Assembly (NCBI GenBank): GCA_045616685.1 | Contig: JAZLHF010000014.1 | Span: forward strand, 1 to 64,000 | Length of the DNA stretch: 64,000 nt | Reading direction: 5' to 3' | Origin: UBA1764 sp045616685 | GTDB taxonomy: Bacteria > Bacillota > Clostridia > Peptostreptococcales > Anaerovoracaceae | In this document: positions 24,240-33,829 of the stretch, piece by piece | Layout: each line of letters opens with the position of its first letter | Position numbering within the stretch: the first letter of the stretch is position 1 | Notes under the pieces: generated by a model | Seen by the model: only the letters and a program-made list of their open reading frames with translations | Databases searched by the model: none | Told to the model about the DNA's origin: nothing | Made by a program: the position numbers and the translations under genes

Positions 24240-26190
24240 CTTCTACACCATTATCTGCTTTTGTTTCAACAAAGTTGAATTTGCCATCTTCGCTGCAAGC
24301 GTATAAAAGCATACCGTTTGATTCGAGTCCTCTAAGCATTCTCGGTTTAAGATTTACAACTGCGACTACCTTCTGGCCAACGCATTCTTCTGGCTTGAAG
24401 CTGGATGCGACTCCGGAAATAATCTGACGAACTTCTCCGCCGAAATCAACCTGAAATACTAAGAGCTTGTCTGCCTTTGGATGCTTTTCTGCTTTGACAA
24501 TTGTTCCCGTCTTAAGGTCAACCTTGTCAAAGTCGTCAAACTCGATTAATTCTTTTGTGCAAACTGGTTTTACTTCCGGAGCTTTCATAACTTCAAGTTC
24601 TTCCAGTTCTTTTTCAATATCAAGTCTTGGGAAAATTGCTGCGCCCTTATCAACTTTTTCGCCATTCATAAGGTCATAAACTTTTGCATCTTCCCAAACT
24701 GGCTCTGTTGCTATTGTGTAGCATGCTGCTTCGCTGCATTCGTGCTTTGAAAGGCCAAGCTGTTTTCTAATTTCAGCACTTGTATGATGCATGAACGGGA
24801 AAATAAGAATTGAAACAATTCTCAATGCTTCCGCAAGGTTATGCATTACTGTATTAAGCCTTTCTTTGCTCTCTTCGTCTTTTGCAAGAATCCAAGGAGC
24901 AGTTTCATCGATGTATTTGTTTGTACGTCTGATGACCATCCAAATTTCTTCTAATGCAAGATTAAATTCGAACTTATCCATACGCTTTTCAACTCGTTCA
25001 TAGCAAGTTGTTGCGAGGTCTTTAAGTTCTTTGTCAGGGCCTTCATCGAAACCTGCTGCCGGCACGATACCGCTGCAGTATTTTTCAATCATGGAAACTG
25101 TTCTTGAAACGAGATTGCCAAGATCGTTTGCAAGATCATAATTCATTCTATTAAGCATTACTTCATTAGTGAATGCTCCATCCTGACCAAATGTATATTC
25201 ACGAAGCAAGAAGTACTTAAGTGCATCTACTCCGTACCTATCGATAAGTACAACTGGGTCAACTACATTGCCTTTTGATTTTGACATCTTGCCACCATCG
25301 ATTAAGAGCCATCCATGCCCCAATACATGCTTTGGAAGTGGAGCTTCAATTGACATCAACATTGCTGGCCAAATGATTGAGTGAAATCTTACGATTTCTT
25401 TTCCTACGAGGTGGTAATCACAAGGCCAATATTTTTCAAAAAGTTCTGTGCTTTCTCCATCAACTTCTGGATAACCAAGAGAGGTTACATAGTTTGAAAG
25501 TGCATCGAGCCATACGTACATAACGTGTTTTTCATCAATAGGAACTGGGACTCCCCAGTCGAATGTGCTTCTTGAAATACAAAGATCCTCAAGCCCTTGA
25601 TCGATGAATCCAAGCATTTCATTTACACGTGACTCTGGCTGAAGGAATTCGCCGCCCTTTAAGAGCTCTTTAATTCTGTCAGCGTATTTTGAAAGTTTAA
25701 AGAAATATGCTTCTTCATGTGCCTTTTCTACTGGTCTGCCGCAATCTGGACAAACATGATTTTCGCCAACCTGAGTTTCTGTCCAAAATGATTCGCAAGG
25801 TTTACAATACCAACCTTCATACGATCCTTTATAAATATCGCCTTTATTGTACATCTTCATAAAGATGTCCTGAACACGATTCATATGCCTTTTTTCTGTT
25901 GTACGAATGAAATCGTCGTACGAGATTTCCATGGTTGCCCACAGGTCTTTAATTCCTGCTACAACTTCGTCAACATATGCCTGAGGGGTGATACCTTTTG
26001 CTTTTGCTTTATCTTGAATCTTTTGGCCGTGTTCATCTGTTCCTGTTAAGAAACGGACGTCGTATCCCTGAAGTCTTTTAAAACGTGCCATGGCATCTGC
26101 CATTACTGTGCAATATGTATGTCCAATGTGAAGATTATCGCTTGGATAATAAATAGGTGTTGTGATGTAAAAAGTTTTCTTGTCTGACAT
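24232..26190 (-). CDS. metG: Methionine--tRNA ligase
   Basis: This class I synthetase of 652 residues has the HIGH motif (HIGHTY) near residue 21. A zinc knuckle with CKPC and CPDC lies near 125-150, the KMSKS signature near 300, and an EMAPII-type tRNA-binding OB domain covers about 548-652. It charges both initiator and elongator tRNA-Met. AAAGGAAA precedes the ATG. No T-box leader is present, as only 27 bases separate it from the upstream transporter gene. Confidence 0.97.
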   Translation of the reverse strand: MSDKKTFYITTPIYYPSDNLHIGHTYCTVMADAMARFKRLQGYDVRFLTGTDEHGQKIQDKAKAKGITPQAYVDEVVAGIKDLWATMEISYDDFIRTTEKRHMNRVQDIFMKMYNKGDIYKGSYEGWYCKPCESFWTETQVGENHVCPDCGRPVEKAHEEAYFFKLSKYADRIKELLKGGEFLQPESRVNEMLGFIDQGLEDLCISRSTFDWGVPVPIDEKHVMYVWLDALSNYVTSLGYPEVDGESTELFEKYWPCDYHLVGKEIVRFHSIIWPAMLMSIEAPLPKHVLGHGWLLIDGGKMSKSKGNVVDPVVLIDRYGVDALKYFLLREYTFGQDGAFTNEVMLNRMNYDLANDLGNLVSRTVSMIEKYCSGIVPAAGFDEGPDKELKDLATTCYERVEKRMDKFEFNLALEEIWMVIRRTNKYIDETAPWILAKDEESKERLNTVMHNLAEALRIVSILIFPFMHHTSAEIRKQLGLSKHECSEAACYTIATEPVWEDAKVYDLMNGEKVDKGAAIFPRLDIEKELEELEVMKAPEVKPVCTKELIEFDDFDKVDLKTGTIVKAEKHPKADKLLVFQVDFGGEVRQIISGVASSFKPEECVGQKVVAVVNLKPRMLRGLESNGMLLYACSEDGKFNFVETKADNGVEVG

Positions 26191-26217
26191 TTTGTTTTCC
26201 TTTCGTCTAATGAGCGA

Positions 26218-27108
26218 CTATTTAGAATCGTTCTTATTTTTACTTGGCAATTGAACCAAGATAATTGCTATAAACATTATGATTGCGCCAATAAATTCTT
26301 TCGGTGTCATTCTTTCGTGCAGAACTAATGCTCCGCCAATTGCGCCAAATACACTTTCTCCCGAAAGCAGTAATCCTGCCGTAGTCGGGTCGGTCATGCC
26401 TTGACCAATCATCTGAAGTGTATAACCTGCGCCACCACTTAGGATTCCGCAGTACAAGATTTCTGTACCAACAGACATAATGCCTTCCCAGCTTGGATGT
26501 TCAAAGATAAATGCAAGAATCCAAGAAGCGCTTGCATTAATCGCAAATTGAATTGCTGACATCCAAAGCGCACTTGCCATTGGGACATATCTATCAACAG
26601 CTAGCATCTGAAGAGAAAATCCAAGAGCGCAAGCAAGAACTAAAAGATCCCCTTTTGCAAAACCTGATCCTTTGTTAATGCAAAGCAGATACATACCAAA
26701 GACGCCAATAGCAACAGCAAACCACATACGAGAACTAATCTTCTGTTTAAAAAAGAAGAATGCAATCAAAGGAATCATTAGCATATATAAAGCCGTGATA
26801 AATGCGGTTTTACCCGCAGTCGAATACACAAGTCCGAACTGCTGAAGATTGCACGCGATGGTCAAGAATATTCCGCAAATGATTCCGCCTTTTATTGTAT
26901 TTTTCTTATAAGCATATGGGTATTTCTTTTTTCTTTCAAAAAGCCATGCAACTATTGCAACTGCAATTGCAGACAATGTGCAACGTGACGCACCAAAAGT
27001 TAGAGGTTCAATTGTAGTAACCCCTTCCTTTTGGAATACAAAAGACATTCCCCATATAAACGCTGTTAGAAGCAATAAAAAATTGCCAAGTACTTTTTTC
27101 TTTTTCAT
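26218..27108 (-). CDS. EamA-family (DMT) transporter
   Basis: About ten membrane helices are arranged as two EamA repeats; FLLLLTAFIWGMSFVFQK is the typical first helix and G-A-I-G-G-A-L-V-L-H-E the late loop. DMT transporters export metabolites or drugs, but the substrate cannot be read from sequence. I chose ATG 27108 because the hydrophobic helix begins soon after; an in-frame GTG at 27132 is possible, and neither has a good ribosome binding site. A TATAAT-like box lies about 45 bases upstream. It may drive metG as well. Confidence 0.85.
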   Translation of the reverse strand: MKKKKVLGNFLLLLTAFIWGMSFVFQKEGVTTIEPLTFGASRCTLSAIAVAIVAWLFERKKKYPYAYKKNTIKGGIICGIFLTIACNLQQFGLVYSTAGKTAFITALYMLMIPLIAFFFFKQKISSRMWFAVAIGVFGMYLLCINKGSGFAKGDLLVLACALGFSLQMLAVDRYVPMASALWMSAIQFAINASASWILAFIFEHPSWEGIMSVGTEILYCGILSGGAGYTLQMIGQGMTDPTTAGLLLSGESVFGAIGGALVLHERMTPKEFIGAIIMFIAIILVQLPSKNKNDSK

Positions 27109-27204
27109 ATAATAGTACAAACACTTATCCACAGTAATCCATTTTAACTAATATATTATAGCAAAAAACCTTGGTAGATTAAAGACATTTAGTACTTTTG
27201 CAAC

Positions 27205-27233
27205 AAAAAAAGCACTATATCTAGCGCTTTTTT
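27205..27233 (-). terminator. Rho-independent terminator
   Basis: AAAAAAGC (27205-27212) pairs with GCTTTTTT (27226-27233), with a CTA/TAG pair inside. T-runs exist on both strands, so it can stop transcripts in either direction, mainly that of the small gene at 27256-27510. Confidence 0.85.
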
Positions 27234-27255
27234 GTACAGATTTCACAAATTCAAT

Positions 27256-27510
27256 CTACTTTTCAGCCTTTTTTGCTTCTCTGGCCTCCCTTTTTGCTTT
27301 TTTTATGTCATGTTCGGCCTTCGCTTTACTTGCTTTGTTGACCATGATTATAGCGAAAATAGCAAGTGCAACGATGATTACAATAATGGCAATTATGCCA
27401 ACTTTCTTGAACATTTGCTCCATCTGAACGGTTGTATTGATAAAGAAATAGCCTAAAGCCACGAGTGCAGCGACTATGATTCCAATAATAACTTTTGTTT
27501 TAGCCTTCAT
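27256..27510 (-). CDS. Small two-helix membrane protein
   Basis: The 84-residue protein has two hydrophobic helices (about 6-24 and 33-55) and a strongly charged Lys/Ala/Glu tail with KAKREAREAKKAEK. I set the start at ATG 27510 because GGAGG lies seven bases upstream; the open frame continues to 27540 without another site. The family is unknown. It stands alone, followed by a strong terminator. Confidence 0.7.
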   Translation of the reverse strand: MKAKTKVIIGIIVAALVALGYFFINTTVQMEQMFKKVGIIAIIVIIVALAIFAIIMVNKASKAKAEHDIKKAKREAREAKKAEK

Positions 27511-27548
27511 AGCAATACCTCCATGTTTTAATTGTATCACAAAGCATG

Positions 27549-27635
27549 CTATAATGATACATCAAGGCACGCGTACGCTTTTCGCCTTGCAGCATCATTG
27601 AAACAAGTGTCCGACAAGCGTACACCTGTTATAAT
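27549..27635 (+). promoter_or_regulatory. Upstream region of the DUF2130 gene with inverted repeat
   Basis: Two TATAAT boxes (27549-27554 and 27630-27635) flank an inverted repeat, GTACGCTT (27573-27580) and AAGCGTAC (27616-27623), with an inner CTTG/CAAG pair. The region of 124 bases between the genes holds no open frame. A transcript from the first box would carry the hairpin. Confidence 0.45.
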
Positions 27636-27664
27636 AAAATGATTTAGTTATATAAGGAGTTTAT

Positions 27665-28732
27665 ATGGCAGAAATTAAATGCCCGCATTGTGGCGAAAGT
27701 TTTACAGTTGATGAAGCAGGATATGCAGCTATCGTCTCTCAAGTTCGCGGATATGAACTTGAAAGAGAAGCAGAAGAACGAGCTGAATTTTTATCTGCAG
27801 ATAAGGATAAAGAAATTGCAAAACTTCAAATGCAAATTAATGCACTCGAAGAATCTGGCGATAAAGATATCAGACTTGCTGTTGCCGAAGCTTTAGCAGA
27901 CAAAGAAAAAGAATTAAACGAGGTAAGACTTGAATCACAAAACAGCAAAGCAAAATACGAAGCATTAATTAGTGCTAAAAACGAAGAGATTTCTTTCTAT
28001 AAAGATTTTAAAGCAAAGGAATCTACAAAGATGGTCGGAGAAAATCTCGAGCAGCATTGCCTCGCAGAATTTGAAAAGCTTAGAAGTGCTGCATTTAAGA
28101 ACGCTTACTTTGATAAAGACAACGAAGTGTCTGCAAGCGGATCAAAAGGCGATTTCATTTTCAGAGACTATGACGAAAATGGAAACGAATATATCTCTAT
28201 CATGTTTGAAATGAAAAACGAGATGGATGAAACCGCTACAAAGCATAAGAATAAAGACTTTTTAAAGGAATTAGACAAGGATAGAAACGAGAAAGATTGT
28301 GAATATGCAGTACTTGTTTCTATGCTTGAAGCCGATAATGAAGTATATAATCAAGGTATCGTTGATATGTCTCATGAATACGATAAGATGTATGTCATCA
28401 GACCTCAGTTCTTTATTCCAATCATTACAATACTTCGCAATGCTGCACAAAAATCAATTGAGTGGCAGCAAGCTTTAGTCGAAGCACAAAACGAGCGAGT
28501 TGATATAAATAGCCTCGAGCAAGAAATTAACGAGTTCAAAGAAAAGTTTGGTGATAATTTTAGACTTGCAGCTGATCACTATGAAAAAGCAATCGATAAT
28601 ATTGATAAAACAATTAAGTCTCTTGAAAAAACAAAAGATGAACTTACCAAGTCAATGAAAAACCTCAAGTGGGCAAATGATAAAGCAGAAAATATAAGTC
28701 TTTATATAAGTGAAAAAAATCCGAGAGATTAA
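27665..28732 (+). CDS. DUF2130 domain protein
   Basis: The protein has 355 residues. An N-terminal zinc-ribbon-like KCPHCGESF start is followed by a coiled coil (about 40-120). The DUF2130 core (about 125-260) has GSKGDFIFRDYDENGNEY and FEMKNEMDE, an arrangement like restriction-endonuclease-fold nucleases. A second helical region (about 265-350) ends the protein. The function of DUF2130 is unknown, though similarity to nuclease folds has been noted. AAGGAG precedes the ATG. Its stop lies within the terminator hairpin. Confidence 0.88.
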   Translation: MAEIKCPHCGESFTVDEAGYAAIVSQVRGYELEREAEERAEFLSADKDKEIAKLQMQINALEESGDKDIRLAVAEALADKEKELNEVRLESQNSKAKYEALISAKNEEISFYKDFKAKESTKMVGENLEQHCLAEFEKLRSAAFKNAYFDKDNEVSASGSKGDFIFRDYDENGNEYISIMFEMKNEMDETATKHKNKDFLKELDKDRNEKDCEYAVLVSMLEADNEVYNQGIVDMSHEYDKMYVIRPQFFIPIITILRNAAQKSIEWQQALVEAQNERVDINSLEQEINEFKEKFGDNFRLAADHYEKAIDNIDKTIKSLEKTKDELTKSMKNLKWANDKAENISLYISEKNPRD

Positions 28733-28748
28733 CCTCTCGGATTTTTTC
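28713..28748. terminator. Bidirectional terminator
   Basis: AAAAAATCCGAGAG pairs with CTCTCGGATTTTTT (stem 28713-28727 with 28734-28748). The TAA of the DUF2130 gene lies in the loop. Convergent genes on both sides share it. Confidence 0.9.
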
Positions 28749-28759
28749 TTTCTATATTG

Positions 28760-29746
28760 TTATCTTTCTTCTCTGAAGTAAGCAAGTCCTAATGCTGCAG
28801 GTGGCTGATCTTCTTTGCGCTGACGCATTGATACGAGAACAAGTACTACTGCTGTTGCAATGTAAGGAACGATCTTATAAATCTGGGTTGGAATGAATGG
28901 AACTGGAAGACGCAGATATAAAATCAAAAGTCCACCAAACAGTACGCTTCCCCAAAGTGAATTGAGAGGTTTCCACAAGCAAAAGATTACGAGTGCTACT
29001 GCGACCCAACCTTCTCCAGAAAGCGCTGTGTGATTCCATACAGAACCTGCGATAGTCATTGTATAAACCATACCACCAATTGCTGATATTCCGCCTCCGA
29101 TGATTGTTGCAATATACTTGTATTTTTCAACGTTTATACCTGCCGAATCAGCTGTTCCTGGATTTTCGCCGACAGCTCTTAAATAGAGTCCTTTGCGGGT
29201 TTTATTAAGGAACCATGCCATTACTAAAGCAATAATTAGTCCAAGATATACAAATGGATTATAGCTAAACAAAAGTGGTCCAATTACTGGAATGTCTTGC
29301 ATAGACTTCGGGAAAATTGAGTTCGCAAATGCATCTTTAAGAGCATTGCTTACTGTAACGTTTCCGCCAACCTTAACACGCATTACTTCGCCAACGAACT
29401 GTCCAACGCCTGTACCAAAAATGGTAAGTGCAAGACCTGTTACATTCTGGTTAGCTCTTAAACTAATTGTTAAGAAACTGAATATCAATGCTCCAACAGC
29501 ACCTGCGATGAAGCTACAAAGAAGTGCAATGATTACGGCAACAAACCCCTTTGCGGCATCACCCATAATATTTCCATATACAAATGCACCAGCAAGCCCG
29601 AAAGCTCCGCCCATGTACATCATACCTTCAACACCGAGGTTAAGGTTTCCTGATTTTTCTGTTAGTATTTCTCCGCTTGTTCCGTAAAGAAGAGGAGCGC
29701 CGTTTAATACTGCGGCTTTAATAAGACCAATAAGATTAAAGTTCAT
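28760..29746 (-). CDS. Nucleoside ABC transporter permease (NupQ-like)
   Basis: The 328-residue protein has about nine to ten membrane helices of the BPD_transp_2 family. It includes GNLNLGVEGMMYMGG near residue 35 and AVGENPGTADSAGIN in the cytoplasmic coupling loop. Proteins of this type pair with a BMP-family lipoprotein to import nucleosides such as guanosine. Its start overlaps the stop of the other permease by one base, so the two are coupled. It is the last gene of the operon and ends at the shared terminator. Confidence 0.9.
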   Translation of the reverse strand: MNFNLIGLIKAAVLNGAPLLYGTSGEILTEKSGNLNLGVEGMMYMGGAFGLAGAFVYGNIMGDAAKGFVAVIIALLCSFIAGAVGALIFSFLTISLRANQNVTGLALTIFGTGVGQFVGEVMRVKVGGNVTVSNALKDAFANSIFPKSMQDIPVIGPLLFSYNPFVYLGLIIALVMAWFLNKTRKGLYLRAVGENPGTADSAGINVEKYKYIATIIGGGISAIGGMVYTMTIAGSVWNHTALSGEGWVAVALVIFCLWKPLNSLWGSVLFGGLLILYLRLPVPFIPTQIYKIVPYIATAVVLVLVSMRQRKEDQPPAALGLAYFREER

Positions 29747-30831
29747 TACTGTGCCTCCTTTTCTTCGTACTTCTTGCGGAAAATTATCTTATAGTTGATG
29801 AAGAATTCACAACCAAGCATACAGAGTAAAATGATACCTGTAATAATATCTGAAATTGAAGCAGGGATTGCAAGTTCTGTCTGAAGCGTGCTTGCGCCCT
29901 TGCTAAGTACAGCAAGAAGAACTGAAATTGCAATCATGACAAATGGATTAAGTTGCGATAACCAGCATACTGTAATAGCTGTGAATCCAACGCCTCCGGC
30001 AACGTCTGCATATAAAGTTTGATTTGCACCGCTTGCAATCATGAAACCAACAAGGCCGGCGATTGCTCCTGAAAGAACGGCTGTACGCATTATGACTTTT
30101 GCAACATTCATACCAGCATATCTTGCTGTGTTTTCTGATTCACCAAGAACAGCAACTTCATATCCATGCTTTGTCTTCTTAAGATAGATATACATGAATA
30201 CTACTAAAAGTAAAACTATAATCCAACCGATGTGCACACCAAAAATCTTTGGTAGTACTGCGTTCTTTTCAAAGTTAGGAATAATCTGTGAACCAGGTTT
30301 TCCCTCCCAAGGACCACCCTGAAGCCAACCAACAATACCAATTGCAATATAGTTAAGCATCAGCGTAAACAGTGTTTCATTTGTTCCCCACTTTGATTTG
30401 AAGAAAGCTGGAATAAGAGCCCAAAGGCCACCCATAACGATGGAGGCAAGGCCCATAACTACGAGCAATGGAAGTGAAGGCATTGCTTTTGCCATATTAA
30501 TAGCAAAGAAGCTTGCGCCAACGGCGCCCATTGTGATTTGTCCTTCTGCGCCGATGTTCCAGTACTTCATCTTGAAGCAAGGAGCAAGTGCAAGGGCTGT
30601 ACCAAGAAGAGGGATAGCAGTTTTAACAACCTGTCTTATACCACTCTTCTTACCAAGAGATCCGGCAATCATAACGCCGTATGCCTTGATAGGATTTGAA
30701 TCTACTGCGAAGAAGATGAGCCCGCCAAGAACAATGGCAAACACCAAAGCTGCAAGACGAATAAGCCAAATTGTGCTCTTCTTCATATCTTCGCGTTTAG
30801 CAAGTCTGATAAGAGGTTCTTTAGTATTCAT
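29746..30831 (-). CDS. Nucleoside ABC transporter permease (NupP-like)
   Basis: The 361-residue protein has about nine helices. The family landmark WNIGAEGQITMGAVGA lies near residue 90 and the coupling loop AVLGESENTARYAGMN near 240. It forms the heterodimeric membrane channel with the next permease. It starts directly after the ATPase stop. The N-terminal 20 residues are cytoplasmic and basic. Confidence 0.9.
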   Translation of the reverse strand: MNTKEPLIRLAKREDMKKSTIWLIRLAALVFAIVLGGLIFFAVDSNPIKAYGVMIAGSLGKKSGIRQVVKTAIPLLGTALALAPCFKMKYWNIGAEGQITMGAVGASFFAINMAKAMPSLPLLVVMGLASIVMGGLWALIPAFFKSKWGTNETLFTLMLNYIAIGIVGWLQGGPWEGKPGSQIIPNFEKNAVLPKIFGVHIGWIIVLLLVVFMYIYLKKTKHGYEVAVLGESENTARYAGMNVAKVIMRTAVLSGAIAGLVGFMIASGANQTLYADVAGGVGFTAITVCWLSQLNPFVMIAISVLLAVLSKGASTLQTELAIPASISDIITGIILLCMLGCEFFINYKIIFRKKYEEKEAQ

Positions 30832-32349
30832 TTATTTTGCACCTCCCACACTTGTCATAAGTAAGCCAATTTCTTCTTTAGTCGTTGTTCTTGCATCAAC
30901 GATACCGGAAACTTTTCCATCGCAAAGAACTAAAATCTTGTCACAAAGCTGAAGCAGTACATCGAGGTCTTCCCCAACGAATACAACCGCAACACCTTTT
31001 GCTTTTTGCCCAGCCATCAAGTTGTAAATTACATATGAGGTATTGATATCAAGACCACGAACCGCATATGCACTCATAAGTACTGATGGTGATGATGCAA
31101 TTTCACGACCTACTAAAACTTTCTGAACGTTACCACCGGAAAGCTTTCTAACTGGATAGTCGATTGAAGGAGTTACAACTTCGAGGAAGTTATAGACTTC
31201 TTCAGCAAGTTTTTCAGGAGCTTTTCTATCAACGAAGATACCCTTACCTTTATTCCAAGATCTAAGCATCATATTTTCTGTCATACCCATTCCACCGACA
31301 AGGCCCATGCCAAGTCTATCTTCCGGGACAAATGCAAGGGCAACTCCGGCATCCTTAATCTGCATTGGTGTCTTACCAACAAGCTGTTCAGGAGCCTTGC
31401 CCTCTGGGCTATAAATAATTGAACCAGATTCGATTGGACGAAGGCCTGCGATGGCTTCAAGAAGTTCTTTCTGGCCAGAGCCTGCGATGCCCGCAATGCC
31501 TAAGATTTCACCGCCAAATGCGATGAAACCAACGTCATCAAGCTTCTTTACGCCTTCACTATCGCGGCATGTAAGACCAGCGATTGTAAGTCTTGGCTGA
31601 GGATTAACAGGATCAAGTCTGTCAATGTTTAATTTAATTGCACGACCGACCATCATTTCAGTCAGTGCATCTGGATTTGTTTCATTAGTACGCACAGTTG
31701 CGATGTGTTCGCCTTTTCTAAGAACGGCAACCACATCAGAAACATCCATTACCTCGTTAAGTTTATGAGTAATGATGATGATGGCTTTGTCATCATCTTT
31801 CATATTACGCATAATCTTGAAAAGATTTTCTGTTTCTTGTGGCGTTAAAACTGCAGTAGGTTCATCGAGAATAAGAATGTCTGCTCCGCGATATAAAACC
31901 TTTATAATTTCGACCGTCTGTTTTTCTGAAACGGACATGTCGTAAACTTTCTTTTCAGGATCAATGTTAAAACCGTATTTATCTGAAATTTCTTTTACTT
32001 TTGCAGATACAGCTTTTAAATCGTATTTTTCGTCTTCTAAGCCAAGGGCAACATTTTCAGCTGCGGTGAACACATCAACAAGTTTAAAATGCTGATGTAT
32101 CATTCCAACTCCATAGTCAAATGCATCTTTTGGAGATGCTATTGTAACAGGCTGACCGTCTACAAAAATCTGACCCTCATCAGGGAAGTAAATTCCGGCA
32201 AGCATATTCATCAGTGTAGTTTTACCAGAACCATTTTCGCCCAGTAAAGACATAATAACCCCACGGTCTAAGTAAAGATTCACCGAGTTGTTTGCCACTA
32301 TGCTTCCGAATTTTTTTGTTATGTTTTTAAATTCTACTGCGTGTTCCAT
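30832..32349 (-). CDS. Nucleoside ABC transporter ATPase with two domains (NupO-like)
   Basis: The 505-residue protein contains two fused nucleotide-binding domains. The first has Walker A GENGSGKTT near residue 40, a SVSEKQ signature and Walker B ILILDEPTA. The second has a degenerate Walker A (GIAGSGQKEL), LSGGNVQK and a changed Walker B (SAYAVRGLD) that lacks the catalytic glutamate. Such asymmetry is normal in this family. It powers import by the two permeases. A hairpin between this gene and bmpA may reduce its expression relative to the binding protein. Confidence 0.93.
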   Translation of the reverse strand: MEHAVEFKNITKKFGSIVANNSVNLYLDRGVIMSLLGENGSGKTTLMNMLAGIYFPDEGQIFVDGQPVTIASPKDAFDYGVGMIHQHFKLVDVFTAAENVALGLEDEKYDLKAVSAKVKEISDKYGFNIDPEKKVYDMSVSEKQTVEIIKVLYRGADILILDEPTAVLTPQETENLFKIMRNMKDDDKAIIIITHKLNEVMDVSDVVAVLRKGEHIATVRTNETNPDALTEMMVGRAIKLNIDRLDPVNPQPRLTIAGLTCRDSEGVKKLDDVGFIAFGGEILGIAGIAGSGQKELLEAIAGLRPIESGSIIYSPEGKAPEQLVGKTPMQIKDAGVALAFVPEDRLGMGLVGGMGMTENMMLRSWNKGKGIFVDRKAPEKLAEEVYNFLEVVTPSIDYPVRKLSGGNVQKVLVGREIASSPSVLMSAYAVRGLDINTSYVIYNLMAGQKAKGVAVVFVGEDLDVLLQLCDKILVLCDGKVSGIVDARTTTKEEIGLLMTSVGGAK

Positions 32350-32379
32350 AAGTTAAAAGTTCTCTCTTATACAGAAAAG

Positions 32380-32406
32380 GCCTAACAGGGAAGAACCCTG
32401 TTAGGC
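32380..32406 (-). terminator. Attenuator hairpin between bmpA and the ATPase gene
   Basis: GCCTAACAGGG (32380-32390) pairs perfectly with CCCTGTTAGGC (32396-32406) around a 5-base loop. The minus-strand T-run after it is short (CTTTTCTG), so it is likely a partial terminator that raises bmpA relative to its downstream genes. Confidence 0.75.
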
Positions 32407-32429
32407 TTTGAAAAATTTATAGGAAGTTA

Positions 32430-33644
32430 TTAGTAAGCTTCGTTTACAAGTGTGATACCATCAATTCTTAAGTCAAAGTTTGGAGCTGACTTGAAGTATG
32501 ATTCATGATAGTAACCATCAAAGATTGCATTGTAATCTGGTTCGCCAGCGAAGTCTCCGTCCATATCAACGAGACCTTCTGTTGGAGTTGCGCCTTCAAC
32601 TGTGAATGCGGATGTATCAAACATATTGAGTGTTCCTGCTTTAATTGCAGCTTCTGCTTCTGCAATCTTTTCTGCTGTTCCAGGAGCAGCTATTGCTTCG
32701 TTAAGTTCAGTAAGAACTACATCTCCATCTGCAAGACCGTGTCCCATGTAATCCTGGTCAACCTTGCCGCCGTTAGCGATTGTTTCGATTGCATATACGA
32801 AGTAGTTTGTCCAGTCAATTCTTGAAGAAATGATTGAAGCTTCTGGAGCAACATCACTCATAGCAATGTTATAGCCTACGTGGTAAACCCCATTGCTCTG
32901 TGCTGTTGTAGCTGGTGTTGTTGAGTCGGAGTGCTGTGAAATAAGAACTGCACCACGATCGATTAAGTCCTGAGCTGTAGCAGCTTCCATTGTTGGATCT
33001 CCCCAAGAACCAATGAATTCTGCAAGCATTGTTGCACTTGGGCAAGCACTTCTTGCGCCAAGGAAGAATGATGTATAACCTGAGAGTACTTCTGCGAATG
33101 TGTAAGCACCAACATAACCGATTACTGCCTGGTCAGCTGTAATCTGACCTTCGTCAATCATCTGCTGGAGTTTGCATCCAGCAGCAACGCCTGCGAGATA
33201 TCTTCCTTCGAAGATGCTTGGGAATGCATTAACTGTATTTTCGAGATCATCTCTTTGTGATGCTTCGTTTGTGCAAGCAACAAATGTTGTATCTGGATAA
33301 TCAGCAGCTACTGTGAGCATTGCTGGTTCTTGGCCATAGGAATTGAGAATTACGAGTTGGCAACCAGCATCAGCAAGATCTGCGCAATCAACTGCAACTG
33401 GGTCTCCTTCTGGATGGTTATAAGTGTAAGTCCATTCTACGTTAATGCCCTTACCCTTAAGAATTTCTGTTGCAGCATCTGCTGCCATATAGAAGTTTCT
33501 GTCGTAAGCTGCGTTCTGGTCGCCGATGCAAACCATACCAACCTTAATGACGTCAGATGTTTCTTCAGCTTCTTTTTCACCACCGCAAGCAGCAAGTGAG
33601 AAAATCATTGCAAGTGCTAATAAAATAGCTAAAACTTTTTTCAT
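32430..33644 (-). CDS. bmpA: BMP-family nucleoside-binding lipoprotein
   Basis: The 404-residue precursor has a lipoprotein signal (helix about 3-18) with the lipobox LAAC and lipidated cysteine near residue 20. The BMP fold follows, with GMVCIGDQNAAYDRNFY, VAADYPDTTFVACTN, YLAGVAAG and an EFIGSWGDP ligand-loop. It captures nucleosides outside the cell for the permease-ATPase pair encoded downstream. The C-terminus has an extra acidic segment (about 330-404) that is longer than in many homologs. AAGGAGAG precedes the ATG. Confidence 0.92.
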   Translation of the reverse strand: MKKVLAILLALAMIFSLAACGGEKEAEETSDVIKVGMVCIGDQNAAYDRNFYMAADAATEILKGKGINVEWTYTYNHPEGDPVAVDCADLADAGCQLVILNSYGQEPAMLTVAADYPDTTFVACTNEASQRDDLENTVNAFPSIFEGRYLAGVAAGCKLQQMIDEGQITADQAVIGYVGAYTFAEVLSGYTSFFLGARSACPSATMLAEFIGSWGDPTMEAATAQDLIDRGAVLISQHSDSTTPATTAQSNGVYHVGYNIAMSDVAPEASIISSRIDWTNYFVYAIETIANGGKVDQDYMGHGLADGDVVLTELNEAIAAPGTAEKIAEAEAAIKAGTLNMFDTSAFTVEGATPTEGLVDMDGDFAGEPDYNAIFDGYYHESYFKSAPNFDLRIDGITLVNEAY

Positions 33645-33716
33645 TTTACTAATACTCTCCTTAATTTGTGAATGTTTTTGAAATATATAAGTTTTATGAA
33701 AAGAAATTACACTTAT

Positions 33717-33744
33717 ATTCTACTAGATATAGGGGGAATATCAA
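33717..33744 (-). promoter_or_regulatory. Promoter of the nucleoside importer operon
   Basis: On the minus strand, TTGATA (33744-33739), a 16-base gap and TAGAAT (33722-33717). The leader of about 65 bases before ATG 33644 is AT-rich, and no known purine riboswitch core is visible in it. Confidence 0.6.
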
Positions 33745-33787
33745 TATTTTATTCGGGTTTTCGCCACTTTTTGAAATCATAAAACAA

Positions 33788-33813
33788 GAACGTTCGGTAT
33801 TATCCGAACGTTC
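33788..33813 (-). terminator. Terminator after wecB
   Basis: GAACGTTCGG (33788-33797) pairs with CCGAACGTTC (33804-33813), followed on the minus strand by TTGTTTTATG. Confidence 0.85.
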
Positions 33814-33829
33814 TTTCCACAATGCCTTG

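Noticed and set aside
26191..26217. T-box leader before metG
   Set aside because: Only 27 bases separate metG from the upstream transporter gene, and no T-box motif is visible.
33645..33829. Purine riboswitch before bmpA
   Set aside because: The leader is AT-rich and shows no purine aptamer core; only a promoter and the wecB terminator can be supported.
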